Below, in pieces: positions 1-8,111 of a stretch of 64,000 bases of DNA (its first letter is position 1; every line of letters starts with the position of its first letter). The stretch comes from Halanaerobium sp. MA284_MarDTE_T2. GTDB lineage: Bacteria; Bacillota; Halanaerobiia; Halanaerobiales; Halanaerobiaceae. The notes below the pieces were generated by a model. The model had not been told where the DNA came from. It ran no database searches and saw only the letters and a list, made by a program, of their open reading frames with translations. The translations under genes were made by a program, and so were the position numbers. Where the stretch lies: positions 1-64,000 of the forward strand of contig NZ_QPJE01000008.1 in NCBI RefSeq assembly GCF_003337245.1, written 5' to 3'.

Positions 1-929
1 ATTGTTATCGGTCTTATAAGCTCTACTTCTACTCCCGCTTCTTTTGCTTTTTTGACAGCACCTTTTGCTGGTCTGGTGGTTGAACCAAATACAAAGAGGG
101 CTGTTTTTGCTTTTTCATTTTTCTCGTTCTCCAGCATTACTATATCATCATAGTATTTATCAAGTTTGGAATTTATCCTTCTTACATTGGCATCTATTGT
201 CGATGGAGTTAAATCCGGTATTCCGTCTTCTCCGTGAATCATGCCGGATATATTGTACCTGTAGCCTCCACCTAATGGCGGCAGTACAGGTAAACCTGTC
301 TCATCTATTTTGTAGGGAAGGTATTCCTCTTCTGGTAATGCATCCTTCCTTCTGTCTACTATCTCTAGGTCTTCTTTGTCAGGTATAACTATACTTTCTC
401 TCATGTGTGCCAGAAGTTCATCCATTAAAATCACTACTGGCACCATATATTTTTCTGACAGATTAAATGCCTTTACTGTTATCTCATATGCTTCTTTTAC
501 TGAACCGGGCATTACTGCTATCCGTGGGCTGTCTCCATGTGAACCCCATTTGGCCTGCATTATATCTGCCTGATGTGGTTTGGTGGCTCCACCTGTTGAT
601 GGGCCCACCCTCTGTGCATTGTAAATTACTATCGGCAGCTCTACCATTGCTGCATAACCTAAGTTCTCCTGCATCAGGCTAAATCCAGGTCCACTTGTTG
701 CGGTCATGGATTTCTTACCTGCTGCTGATGCTCCTATTATTGCTCCTATACTCCCCAGCTCATCTTCCATCTGTATAAATCTTCCTCCATGAGAAGGCAG
801 CTTTTCTGAAAGTATTTCTATTACTTCTGTTGAAGGGGTAATTGGATATCCAGCACAGAATTTTACTCCTGCTGCCAGTGCTCCCTCGGCTACCGCCTGA
901 TTACCCTGCATTAGTACTGCTTCTTTCAT
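1..929 (-). CDS. 2-oxoacid:ferredoxin oxidoreductase, alpha subunit (partial, 3' end outside window)
   Basis: This is the N-terminal ~309 residues of the alpha subunit of a 2-oxoglutarate/2-oxoacid:ferredoxin oxidoreductase, which oxidatively decarboxylates a 2-oxoacid to an acyl-CoA and reduces ferredoxin. The translation opens MKEAVLMQGNQAVAEGAL and carries GYPITPSTE, the QMEDELGSIG stretch and TATSGPGFSLMQE, the pyrimidine-binding family signature. It is clearly paralogous to the alpha subunit at 56918-58060. The start is ATG at 929 behind a GGAGG site, a few bases after the ferredoxin stop, so it is translated with the upstream ferredoxin and TctA. The gene runs off the left edge, so beta and gamma subunits presumably follow outside. 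The exact 2-oxoacid is not visible from sequence. Confidence 0.9.
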   Translation of the reverse strand, partial: MKEAVLMQGNQAVAEGALAAGVKFCAGYPITPSTEVIEILSEKLPSHGGRFIQMEDELGSIGAIIGASAAGKKSMTATSGPGFSLMQENLGYAAMVELPIVIYNAQRVGPSTGGATKPHQADIMQAKWGSHGDSPRIAVMPGSVKEAYEITVKAFNLSEKYMVPVVILMDELLAHMRESIVIPDKEDLEIVDRRKDALPEEEYLPYKIDETGLPVLPPLGGGYRYNISGMIHGEDGIPDLTPSTIDANVRRINSKLDKYYDDIVMLENEKNEKAKTALFVFGSTTRPAKGAVKKAKEAGVEVELIRPIT

Positions 930-933
930 ATAC

Positions 934-1143
934 TTAATCCTCCTCCACTATTTCTATTGCAAAGTCCGGGCAGCGTAGTTCACACAGCATACAGTTAATA
1001 CATGCATCTGCCTCCACTACCTTTAGTTTGCCTGTAATGTCCAGTTCTAATACATCTGTCGGGCAAAAGTCCACACATATGCCGCAGCTTTTGCACCATG
1101 CCTGATTGATCTCAATCTTTGCTTTGTTTTTGCTTTTACTCAT
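934..1143 (-). CDS. 2x[4Fe-4S] ferredoxin, delta subunit of 2-oxoacid oxidoreductase
   Basis: A 69-residue ferredoxin with two CxxCxxCxxxCP motifs (Cys17/20/23/27 and Cys48/51/54/58). It matches the delta subunit that carries electrons out of four-subunit 2-oxoacid:ferredoxin oxidoreductases. It lies directly before the alpha subunit and 15 bases after tctA, with an AAGGAGC ribosome site. The charged, lysine-rich first ten residues are not part of the fold. The same delta-alpha gene order appears again at 58256-56918, which supports the assignment. Confidence 0.9.
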   Translation of the reverse strand: MSKSKNKAKIEINQAWCKSCGICVDFCPTDVLELDITGKLKVVEADACINCMLCELRCPDFAIEIVEED

Positions 1144-1158
1144 AATTTAGCTCCTTTT

Positions 1159-2673
1159 CTAATTATTATTCAGCACTTTTTTTCTGAAAGTCTTAATAAT
1201 CAACCCAAAGAGAGGTGTTGACTGCAGTGCAGAAAATAGTGCAAGTGCAAGTAAAATTGCAGAAATTGGACTTCTCAAAAAAATCATCCAGGATCCTCTA
1301 CTCATTAAAAGTGACTGGTTTAAGCTTGTATCAAACATATGACCTAAAATAAGACCTATTACCATTGGAGCAGTCGGCATATCTATTTTGTTCATAAAAT
1401 AGCCGAGTATTCCAAAAATGAACATCAATATAACATCAAAAAAACTATTATTGATTGCAAAAGAACCAACTACAGCCAGTACTACAATTAATGGCGCAAT
1501 AACTTTATTATCTATTTTAGTTACATATATTGTTGCTCTTGTAAACATTAAGCCAATTATAAACATAAATATATTAGCAAAAAATAGCCCCCATATTAAT
1601 GTATATGTTACATCAGCATGTTCTGTCATCAGAGTTGGTCCGGGTAAAATGCCGTGTACCATAAGTCCACCTATTAAAACAGCAGTAGATGAACTACCCG
1701 GTATACCAAGTGTTAGTGTTGGTATCAGGGCACCACCAACAACAGCATTATTAGCTGCCTCTGCTGAGGCAATACCTTCCGGCCTCCCCTGGCCAAATCC
1801 TGTTTTATCTTTTGCCCACCTCTTTGCTTCATTATAGGCAAACCAGCAGGCAGTGTCTCCACCAGTGCCAGGGATTAAACCAGTAATTACTCCTATTCCA
1901 GAAGATCTCAAAATTGTAACAATCAATTTTTTAAATTCTTTAAAAGTTGGTAGCATTTTATCTTCAATCGGATTAATTTCTCCGCTATTCATTGCAGACT
2001 TCTGTTCTATTAAATGTATTGCCTGTGGGATAGAAAACAAGCCAATAAGTGCTACAACAAAAGGAATCCCAGAAAACAAGTACATATTACCAAAAGTAAA
2101 TCTCGGTGTACCAGTTGTTGGATCCATACCAATTAAGGCTAACAGTAACCCAATGGAACCAGATAAAAGTCCTAAAACCGTTGAACCTCTAACAAGAGAA
2201 CCAATGATAGTCATTCCCAGTACAGCTACCGCAAATAGCTCAACAGGCCCAAATTCCAGTGCCAGTTTTCCCAAAAGTGGTGCAATAGTCAAAAGTACAA
2301 GTGCACTTATCATACCACCAATAAATGAAGAAGTTAATGATATACCAAAAGCTTTACCAGGATAACCTTTTTGAGCCATCGGATAACCATCCATAATTGT
2401 AGCTGCCGCAGCCGGTGTACCTGGTGTTTTTAAAAGTATAGCTGCAATTGATCCTCCATACATGGCTCCCATATATAGTGATGCGAGCATGCTGATACCT
2501 GAAGCAGGATCAAGTCCAAAAGTTAAAGGCAGCAGTATTGCAATAGCCATTGTAGCAGATAATCCCGGCATTGAACCAACAAATAAACCGATACTTGTGC
2601 CGAGAGCAATCAAAAGTAAATTAAAAGGCTGTATTACATTGGTAAGTCCAAATAAAATATTATCCATTATCAT
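1159..2673 (-). CDS. tctA: Tripartite tricarboxylate transporter, large permease TctA
   Basis: A large membrane subunit of 504 residues, the usual TctA length, with about 11-12 hydrophobic segments. Conserved family motifs are GSMPGLSATM near residue 33, GLIPGTGGDTAC near 265 and LTLGIPGSSSTA near 320. It moves carboxylates handed over by the TctC binding protein, driven by an ion gradient. It stands third in tctC-tctB-tctA, and the ferredoxin gene follows at once. Its Shine-Dalgarno lies in the tctB stop region (2685-2689). ATG 2673 or ATG 2667 are plausible starts, and a TTG at 2678 would give the best spacing. The substrate cannot be told from sequence; the adjacent 2-oxoacid oxidoreductase suggests a 2-oxoacid or dicarboxylate (inference). 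Confidence 0.92.
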   Translation of the reverse strand: MIMDNILFGLTNVIQPFNLLLIALGTSIGLFVGSMPGLSATMAIAILLPLTFGLDPASGISMLASLYMGAMYGGSIAAILLKTPGTPAAAATIMDGYPMAQKGYPGKAFGISLTSSFIGGMISALVLLTIAPLLGKLALEFGPVELFAVAVLGMTIIGSLVRGSTVLGLLSGSIGLLLALIGMDPTTGTPRFTFGNMYLFSGIPFVVALIGLFSIPQAIHLIEQKSAMNSGEINPIEDKMLPTFKEFKKLIVTILRSSGIGVITGLIPGTGGDTACWFAYNEAKRWAKDKTGFGQGRPEGIASAEAANNAVVGGALIPTLTLGIPGSSSTAVLIGGLMVHGILPGPTLMTEHADVTYTLIWGLFFANIFMFIIGLMFTRATIYVTKIDNKVIAPLIVVLAVVGSFAINNSFFDVILMFIFGILGYFMNKIDMPTAPMVIGLILGHMFDTSLNQSLLMSRGSWMIFLRSPISAILLALALFSALQSTPLFGLIIKTFRKKVLNNN

Positions 2674-2688
2674 TTCAATTTATACCTC

Positions 2689-3189
2689 CTACGAAAGAAT
2701 ACCCATCGGTATCGGCAAATTTAAAAATTTAACAAAAACTAAATAAACAAATAAATTAAATCCTACAGTTATAAGAATAGTATTTCTTAAACTTGTTGAT
2801 TTTAAATACATAAATGAGGCTATTATAAAAACTGGTGTAACTATAAAATAACCAAGAGTTTTTAAAGTGAAAACATAAATTCCTATCATAACTGCAAATA
2901 TAAACGCTTTTAAATAATCAATTTCTCCTACAGCATCTGTAAATTCAGAATCAATTTTTTTCTTTTTTTTCTTTTTAGGCTTATCCTTATTAACAAATTT
3001 CAAAATTTGCTCCACCAGCATTAAAATAGTGAAAAATACAATTATATAAATCAAAATAACAGGAAATCTTTTAGCCATACTGGGTAATTTACCGGTTCTA
3101 CTGTAAAAAACTCCAGCCATTGTTAAAACCACAGCAGCAGTTAAAAAATATTTCCATAATGCTTTAAACAATTTCACGCCAATTGTCAC
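2689..3189 (-). CDS. tctB: Tripartite tricarboxylate transporter, small permease TctB
   Basis: A 166-residue small membrane subunit with four hydrophobic segments, as in the TctB/DUF1468 family. Between segments two and three lies a cytoplasmic loop with a run of seven lysines (near residues 73-80), fed by an A-rich stretch that could be slippery. It sits between tctC and tctA. A perfect 36-base inverted repeat (3202-3237) separates it from tctC. Function follows from family and neighbours more than from any motif, since TctB proteins are poorly conserved. Confidence 0.85.
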   Translation of the reverse strand: MTIGVKLFKALWKYFLTAAVVLTMAGVFYSRTGKLPSMAKRFPVILIYIIVFFTILMLVEQILKFVNKDKPKKKKKKKIDSEFTDAVGEIDYLKAFIFAVMIGIYVFTLKTLGYFIVTPVFIIASFMYLKSTSLRNTILITVGFNLFVYLVFVKFLNLPIPMGILS

Positions 3190-3201
3190 CTTCCTTTTAA
3201 G

Positions 3202-3237
3202 AAAATAGAAGGGATTTTTAAAAATCCCTTCTATTTT
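3202..3237 (-). terminator. Intercistronic hairpin between tctC and tctB
   Basis: A perfect inverted repeat with 18-base arms (AAAATAGAAGGG...CCCTTCTATTTT) lies just after the tctC stop and before tctB. It may act as a leaky terminator or as a 3' stabiliser so that binding-protein mRNA exceeds permease mRNA. The U-rich stretch after it on the minus strand is short. Confidence 0.7.
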
Positions 3238-3285
3238 TATGTCTTAAATGCCTTTATTTATATTCAATATTTAATGCAGCTTTAT

Positions 3286-4257
3286 TTAATTTTGGTACTG
3301 ATCTTTAACGTTTTCCCAGATTTCACCATAAATTTCAGACTGAGTCTGTAAGTATTCCCAATATTCATCACCTGTTTTAATATCAAGATTCATAGCTCTA
3401 TCTGCTGCAGCCTTCTGGAACTCAGGATCTTTGGCCATTTCTTCTACAGCTGCTATTAATGTATTTACTGCTTCTTCTGGCATACCCTTAGGTCCACTGA
3501 TACCACGTGAAGAACCTGCAACAACATTATATCCTAATTCTTTCATTGTAGGAACATCTGGCAGTGCGTCCAATCTTTTTTCAGAATAAACAGCAAGTGC
3601 TTTTAAGTTACCTTCTTTAACCTGTGGATATGTGATACCTACGTTATTACTGCTTGCATCAATTTTTCCACCCATAGCTGCCTGCCATGAAGGTCCATCA
3701 CCTGTGAAGGGAATAAGCTGAAAGTCAAGTCCTGTTTCTCTTTCCAGAATTAGCATCGAGAAAAAGTCATCTCCACCAACACCAGAATGGCCAACAGTAA
3801 CTTCTCCAGGATTCTCTTCAGCATATGCCATTAATTCTTCCATTGTATCAAATGAACTATCTGCTGGTACAACCATAATACCAGGGTCTGTTACTATATT
3901 TGCAATAGGATCAAACATATCAATATGATATACTATTTCTTCATTCATAATATAGTTAGTCATAAGCATTGGAGTGTTTGTTACACTGATTGTATATCCA
4001 TCATTAGGAGTATCATAAGCCAGTTGAGTCCAGGCAATTGCTCCTGTAGCACCAGGCTTATACTCATTAACAAAACTTGTATCTAAAATATCCTGTAGAA
4101 ATGGTTCAATTAACTGTGCAAGTGCATCACTACCTCCACCAGGACTGAAACCCATAAGCATCTTAATTGGCTTTTCTGGATAAGCCGCCAGGGACAAACT
4201 GGAAATCACAAAAACCATGATTAATACCATTACTAAAATTCTCGATTTCTTTAACAT
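3286..4257 (-). CDS. tctC: Tripartite tricarboxylate transporter substrate-binding protein TctC
   Basis: An extracytoplasmic binding protein of 323 residues. A typical signal peptide (MLKKSRILVMVLIMVF..., cleavage near residue 24) precedes YPEKPIKMLMGFSPGGGSDALA, the TctC/BugT N-terminal signature in which PEKPI and PGG line the carboxylate pocket. It captures a carboxylate outside the membrane and delivers it to TctAB. First gene of its operon, divergent from the MFS gene at 4772. Start is ATG 4257 behind AAGGGGG. The leader carries a second, stronger Shine-Dalgarno about 70 bases upstream (4324-4333) that opens a 52-codon overlapping reading frame. Confidence 0.92.
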   Translation of the reverse strand: MLKKSRILVMVLIMVFVISSLSLAAYPEKPIKMLMGFSPGGGSDALAQLIEPFLQDILDTSFVNEYKPGATGAIAWTQLAYDTPNDGYTISVTNTPMLMTNYIMNEEIVYHIDMFDPIANIVTDPGIMVVPADSSFDTMEELMAYAEENPGEVTVGHSGVGGDDFFSMLILERETGLDFQLIPFTGDGPSWQAAMGGKIDASSNNVGITYPQVKEGNLKALAVYSEKRLDALPDVPTMKELGYNVVAGSSRGISGPKGMPEEAVNTLIAAVEEMAKDPEFQKAAADRAMNLDIKTGDEYWEYLQTQSEIYGEIWENVKDQYQN

Positions 4258-4321
4258 AAAATGAAACCCCCTTGAATTTTTTAGTGCTTTGTTCTACAAC
4301 ATCCAGCTGATATAATTTCAC
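4163..4321 (-). other. Possible leader ORF overlapping tctC
   Basis: AAGGAGGTGG at 4333-4324 (minus) is followed five bases later by GTG at 4321. This opens a 52-codon frame that enters tctC in another frame and stops at TAA 4163-4165. The predicted product begins VKLYQLDVVEQS and resembles no family I know. It is either a true leader peptide or, more likely, the Shine-Dalgarno works without translation as a ribosome-binding mRNA stabiliser. See findings. Confidence 0.3.
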
Positions 4322-4771
4322 AACCACCTCCTTCTAACTTATTACCTTATATTAATTATATTTTATATTTTTTAAACATAAAAAATTATAACACTATATA
4401 TAACTGCAGAATGAAGCTTGTATAAGCTGAATTTTATATAAAATACTCATAATAGTAATCTCCTTTTTCATTATTGTCTGAAAATTCATTAAATTATTCG
4501 CTCATACACTCAATAAAAATATATATTATTTCTTTGTCAAATGTTTTGCCAAACAAAAGGATGGCAATTAAAATAATTGATTACTTATTAGAATATTTTA
4601 TCTTATACTAATATAATAGAATATTTTGACGAAGAATGCCTTTCATATATTGTTCAATAGTAAATAATCATGCATATATTGTTGTATAAGTTTAAAAAAA
4701 TAAAGGATTATCTAATTTTTTTGCGAATTCTTACAATAATAATTTTATTTTAGAAAGGAAAGATACATAAT
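4258..4771. other. Divergent intergenic region, tctC / MFS
   Basis: A 514-base AT-rich region separates the divergent tctC and MFS genes and must hold both promoters. I see TATAAT-like hexamers on both strands but no convincing -35 partner, and no riboswitch-like structure. The only sharp signals are the strong Shine-Dalgarno at 4324-4333 (minus) and AAAGGAAAG before the MFS start. Confidence 0.5.
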
Positions 4772-5971
4772 ATGAAGAAAAAAAAGATATTTATTTTTGC
4801 TCTACATGTTCTAATGATAACACAGACTTACTTTTTTCTGCCATTAATTCCAATTTATGCTAAAGAATTTGGTATAACGCAATTTTTAATCGGCCAAATT
4901 ATATTTTTTTACAACCTCCCCAGTGGATTTACCAAAATTTATATTGGTTTTCTAATTGACAAAATAGGAAGTAAAAATGTGCTTATATTATCAAATATTA
5001 TATTTATAATTGGAGTAATATTTTATTTTTTTCCGGGGAGTTTTTTCATATTATGTACCGCTCAATTTTTAACAGGAATAAGCAGAGCTGCTTTCATGGC
5101 CAGTACAGCCTTTTATTTTTCCGAAATGGATGCAGAAGAGCGCGGGAAAAATCTGGGAATTAGAACTGCAGGAATTGGAATGGGATTTTTTATTGGCCCA
5201 GTTTTAGGAGGTTTAGCAAGTGACCTCTGGGGGTATTATGCTCTTTTTATTATACTGTTAATATCATTTCTTTTAAATGCTTTTCTTCTAAAAAATCTGC
5301 CTGAAATAAAGTTAGTTGGGCAACAAAAGTCTTTAAAACCAGAGAAAAACAGCAGCTTTATTGAAGATACTAAAATTCTGCTTAAAAATCCAGAATACCT
5401 TATAGTTATATTGAGTGGATTTACCATTTCTGCAATTATGATTTTGACAGATAATTATCTACCTCTTTATCTTAATGAAATAAGTCTTTCTATGAGGGCT
5501 GTTGGATTTATATTAAGTGTTAAAGGTCTATCTCAGATAATATTTGGGGGTATTATGGGCAGCCTATCTGATAAATATGGAAGAATGGTTTTTGTCTATG
5601 GAGGAGTAATAATTCCTGCCGTATCCATTATGCTGCTTCCTTTTTTAACAAATTTTTATCTTCTTGTTCTGTTTGTTTTTTTAATATCTATTGGCTTTAC
5701 GGTTTTGAACCCAATCTTAAATGCACTTGCAGCTGAAACTGTAAAACCGGAGAAAAGGGGCTTTTCCATAGGCATCTGGCAGTCCAGTGTAAGTTTTGCA
5801 ACCACTATATTTGCTCTTTTATTTGGCTATATGTACAGTGTTTTGAATTTGAAATTTATTTTCATTCTTGCCAGTTCGTTTCTTTTATTATGCCTTATTG
5901 GTGTCATTATTTTGCGGTACAAATTTGCGCTCGGCAGGAATAGTAAAATTACAGGAAGTGAGTTCTTATGA
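4772..5971 (+). CDS. Major facilitator superfamily transporter
   Basis: A 399-residue carrier with about 12 hydrophobic segments, the standard MFS length. Family signs are the loop 2-3 motif GFLIDKIGSKNV (variant of GxxxDRxGRR), its repeat in the second half GSLSDKYGRMVF, and the ERGKNLGIRTAG stretch after segment 4. It probably exports or imports a small molecule by ion coupling; the substrate is unknown. It starts at ATG 4772 after AAAGGAAAG and overlaps the AraC regulator gene by four bases (ATGA), so the two are co-translated and the regulator probably senses the substrate or its effect. Confidence 0.9.
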   Translation: MKKKKIFIFALHVLMITQTYFFLPLIPIYAKEFGITQFLIGQIIFFYNLPSGFTKIYIGFLIDKIGSKNVLILSNIIFIIGVIFYFFPGSFFILCTAQFLTGISRAAFMASTAFYFSEMDAEERGKNLGIRTAGIGMGFFIGPVLGGLASDLWGYYALFIILLISFLLNAFLLKNLPEIKLVGQQKSLKPEKNSSFIEDTKILLKNPEYLIVILSGFTISAIMILTDNYLPLYLNEISLSMRAVGFILSVKGLSQIIFGGIMGSLSDKYGRMVFVYGGVIIPAVSIMLLPFLTNFYLLVLFVFLISIGFTVLNPILNALAAETVKPEKRGFSIGIWQSSVSFATTIFALLFGYMYSVLNLKFIFILASSFLLLCLIGVIILRYKFALGRNSKITGSEFL

Positions 5972-6840
5972 CCAGTGATATTGATCACAGTAAATCTGAT
6001 TTTAGTTTACTTATAGAGGATTTTATTATTTCTCACAGAAAAAAGCCAGTAGTTTTAAGAGGAGACAAACATTACCATAATGCATACGAGCTTCTGCTGA
6101 CAAACAGCGGCTGTGGAAGATTTTTTATAAAAAATAGGAATTATAAAATTCAGGACAAAACTATTTTTATAATTGACGAATCAGAAATCCACAGACCAAA
6201 AATATCTGAAAAAAACCCTAGTTTCGATAGATTTATCATTCATATAAAAGAAAATTTTCTAAAAAGTTATTTTAACAATATTGAAAGTGATTTTAATCCA
6301 CTGTATATTTTTAACAAAAATATTAAATCTTTAAAATTAAACAACTCTCAATACAACAAATTAAAATATATTACAGAAAAATTAATTTTCGAATCAACCA
6401 AAAAACAGCCTGGATATCAGTCAATTATTCATGCCTATCTTTTAGAAATGTTTGTTATGATTTTTAGACTTACAGAAAAAAATAATTTTCCTGAACAAAA
6501 AGTGGATTCTTCCAACCAAAAACTCCACCAAATAATTGAATATATCAATAATAATTATAAAAGAGGTCTTACTCTAAAAGATATTGCTCAAAATTTATAT
6601 ATCAGCAAATACTATTTGAGCCACTTTTTTAAAAAGAAAACTGGATTTACAGTCATAGAATTTATCAACAGCAGACGTATAATTGAAGCACAAAAAATGC
6701 TGACCAGCACAAATTTAAATATCACTGATATTGCAATGAATGTTGGTTTCAATACTTTAAATCATTTTGAAAGAACGTTTAAAACTATTAATGGTATTAC
6801 ACCAACACAATACAGAAATATTAACAGCAATAATTTTTAG
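5968..6840 (+). CDS. AraC-family transcriptional regulator
   Basis: A 290-residue regulator. The first ~150 residues form a cupin-like sensing domain (HYHNAYELL early in the protein, typical of AraC_binding). The last ~100 residues hold the two helix-turn-helix units: TLKDIAQNLYISKYYLSHFFKKKTG and the ITDIAMNVGFNTLNHFERTFK signature, which is long and well conserved. It overlaps the MFS gene by four bases and ends at a strong terminator. Likely targets are its own operon, the TRAP-TAXI operon that follows, or the divergent tctCBA operon (inference from position). Confidence 0.92.
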   Translation: MTSDIDHSKSDFSLLIEDFIISHRKKPVVLRGDKHYHNAYELLLTNSGCGRFFIKNRNYKIQDKTIFIIDESEIHRPKISEKNPSFDRFIIHIKENFLKSYFNNIESDFNPLYIFNKNIKSLKLNNSQYNKLKYITEKLIFESTKKQPGYQSIIHAYLLEMFVMIFRLTEKNNFPEQKVDSSNQKLHQIIEYINNNYKRGLTLKDIAQNLYISKYYLSHFFKKKTGFTVIEFINSRRIIEAQKMLTSTNLNITDIAMNVGFNTLNHFERTFKTINGITPTQYRNINSNNF

Positions 6841-6864
6841 AGCAGTTTAACTGCTCTTTTTTTT
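6839..6864 (+). terminator. Rho-independent terminator after MFS-araC operon
   Basis: AGAGCAGTT...AACTGCTCT stem followed by eight T residues, beginning in the AraC stop codon. Confidence 0.88.
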
Positions 6865-6937
6865 GAACAAATTTAAAAAATAATCCATCTAATTTACAAA
6901 TTACAAATATATTATTTATATTAACAAATATTTATAC

Positions 6938-6990
6938 TTGATTTATAATAAAATTTATTATATAATTAAATAGGTTTATTTTTACCTATT
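6938..6990 (+). promoter_or_regulatory. Promoter of TRAP-TAXI operon with downstream inverted repeat
   Basis: TTGATT (6938-6943), 17-base spacer, TATAAT (6961-6966) make a good SigA promoter 64 bases before the TAXI start. An inverted repeat AAATAGGT-N7-ACCTATTT (6968-6990) covers the expected transcription start, so it may be an operator for a repressor or a 5' hairpin of the mRNA. Confidence 0.6.
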
Positions 6991-7029
6991 TTTCAATTTA
7001 TTTATATTAATAGAAGGGAGTAGATATTA

Positions 7030-7989
7030 ATGTTTAATCAAAAAGGAAAGATTTTCGTTATGCTCAGTCTTTTAACTGTCTTTAGTCTTTTTGTTTCCGG
7101 AAGTGTTATGGCCCAAACAAAATTTTTATCCATAGCTACAGGAGGAACTTCCGGTACTTATTACCCAATTGGTGGTGCAATTGCAAAGGTACTGAATGAA
7201 AACATAGAAAATGTAAATGCTTCTGCTCAGTCTACAGGTGCCTCTGTTACAAACAGCAGATTAATTTATAATCAGGAAGTTGAACTTGCCATACTGCAGA
7301 ATGATATAGCCAGTTATGCGGTTAATGGCCAGAATCAATTTGAAGGAAATACTGTTAAAAATATGACAGGTATTACCGCACTATATCCCGAAGTTATACA
7401 GATTGTAGTTCGAGCAGATGCAGGTATAGAAAAAATATCTGATCTAAAAGGAAAAAAAGTAGCGGTTGGAGCTCCCGGCAGTGGTGCTGAGGCTAATGCC
7501 AGCCAAATTCTAAACTTTTTTGGATTGAGTTATGATGATATCGAAGAAGATTACTTATCATTTGGAGAAGCTGCAAGCCGTCTTAAAGACAGGCAGATAG
7601 ATGCTGCTTTTTTAACAGCAGGTATACCCACTGCAGCAGTTATGGATGTTGCAGCCACCCAGAAAATCTCTTTACTAAATTTTAGTAAAGCAGATATAAA
7701 AGCTTTAAACGGCAAATATCCATATCTTACTGGTGTAACAGTTCCTGCAGGTACTTATAATGGTTTAGATAAAGATGTTACTACTGTTGCTTTAAAAGCA
7801 ATTTTAGTTGCAGATTCTGATCTTTCAGAAGAACTTGTTTATAATATTACTAAAGCTATTTTCGAAAATCGCGATACACTTATCAATGCACATGACAGAG
7901 CAAAAGATATTAAACTTGAAAATGCTAAAGATGGTATGACAGTTAAACTTCATCCTGGTGCAGAAAAATACTTTAATGAAGTTGAATAA
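7030..7989 (+). CDS. TRAP transporter TAXI-family substrate-binding protein
   Basis: A 319-residue binding protein with an N-terminal signal peptide (cleavage near MAQTKF, residue 28) and the TAXI signature FLSIATGGTSGTYYPIGGAIAKVL at the start of the mature protein. SATGASVTNSRL and the GAPGSGAEANA loop are family features. TAXI proteins bind carboxylates or amino acids such as glutamate; the ligand here is unknown. It is the first gene of a three-gene operon with a DUF1850 protein and a fused TRAP permease. Start ATG 7030 after AGAAGGGAG. A hairpin follows the stop codon. Confidence 0.92.
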   Translation: MFNQKGKIFVMLSLLTVFSLFVSGSVMAQTKFLSIATGGTSGTYYPIGGAIAKVLNENIENVNASAQSTGASVTNSRLIYNQEVELAILQNDIASYAVNGQNQFEGNTVKNMTGITALYPEVIQIVVRADAGIEKISDLKGKKVAVGAPGSGAEANASQILNFFGLSYDDIEEDYLSFGEAASRLKDRQIDAAFLTAGIPTAAVMDVAATQKISLLNFSKADIKALNGKYPYLTGVTVPAGTYNGLDKDVTTVALKAILVADSDLSEELVYNITKAIFENRDTLINAHDRAKDIKLENAKDGMTVKLHPGAEKYFNEVE

Positions 7990-8070
7990 TTATCTTTATA
8001 ATTTTGAAGTTGATTTATGGAATTTTAGTGACTATTTTAATTAAGCTGAATAAGTAATTTTTGAGTTGGA

Positions 8071-8102
8071 AGGGAGGTGACCGGGTTTTCTATACCCGGT
8101 CA
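8071..8102 (+). promoter_or_regulatory. Shine-Dalgarno followed by hairpin before DUF1850 gene
   Basis: GGGAGGTG (8072-8079) runs straight into a hairpin TGACCGGGT-N7-ACCCGGTCA (8078-8102), and nine bases later comes the ATG at 8112. No other Shine-Dalgarno precedes that ATG. If the hairpin folds, it brings the ribosome site to a normal distance from the start. Confidence 0.6.
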
Positions 8103-8111
8103 TAATCCATT

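Noticed and set aside
65-682. Plus-strand reading frames over the left end
   Set aside because: They lie antisense to the 2-oxoacid oxidoreductase alpha subunit, which continues through the window edge with clear family motifs.
1418-2746. Long plus-strand frames opposite tctA
   Set aside because: Shadow frames of a conserved minus-strand gene, with no ribosome sites and no recognisable product.
2940-2975. Programmed frameshift at the lysine run in tctB
   Set aside because: The A-rich stretch is slippery in principle, but the zero frame encodes a full-length normal TctB.
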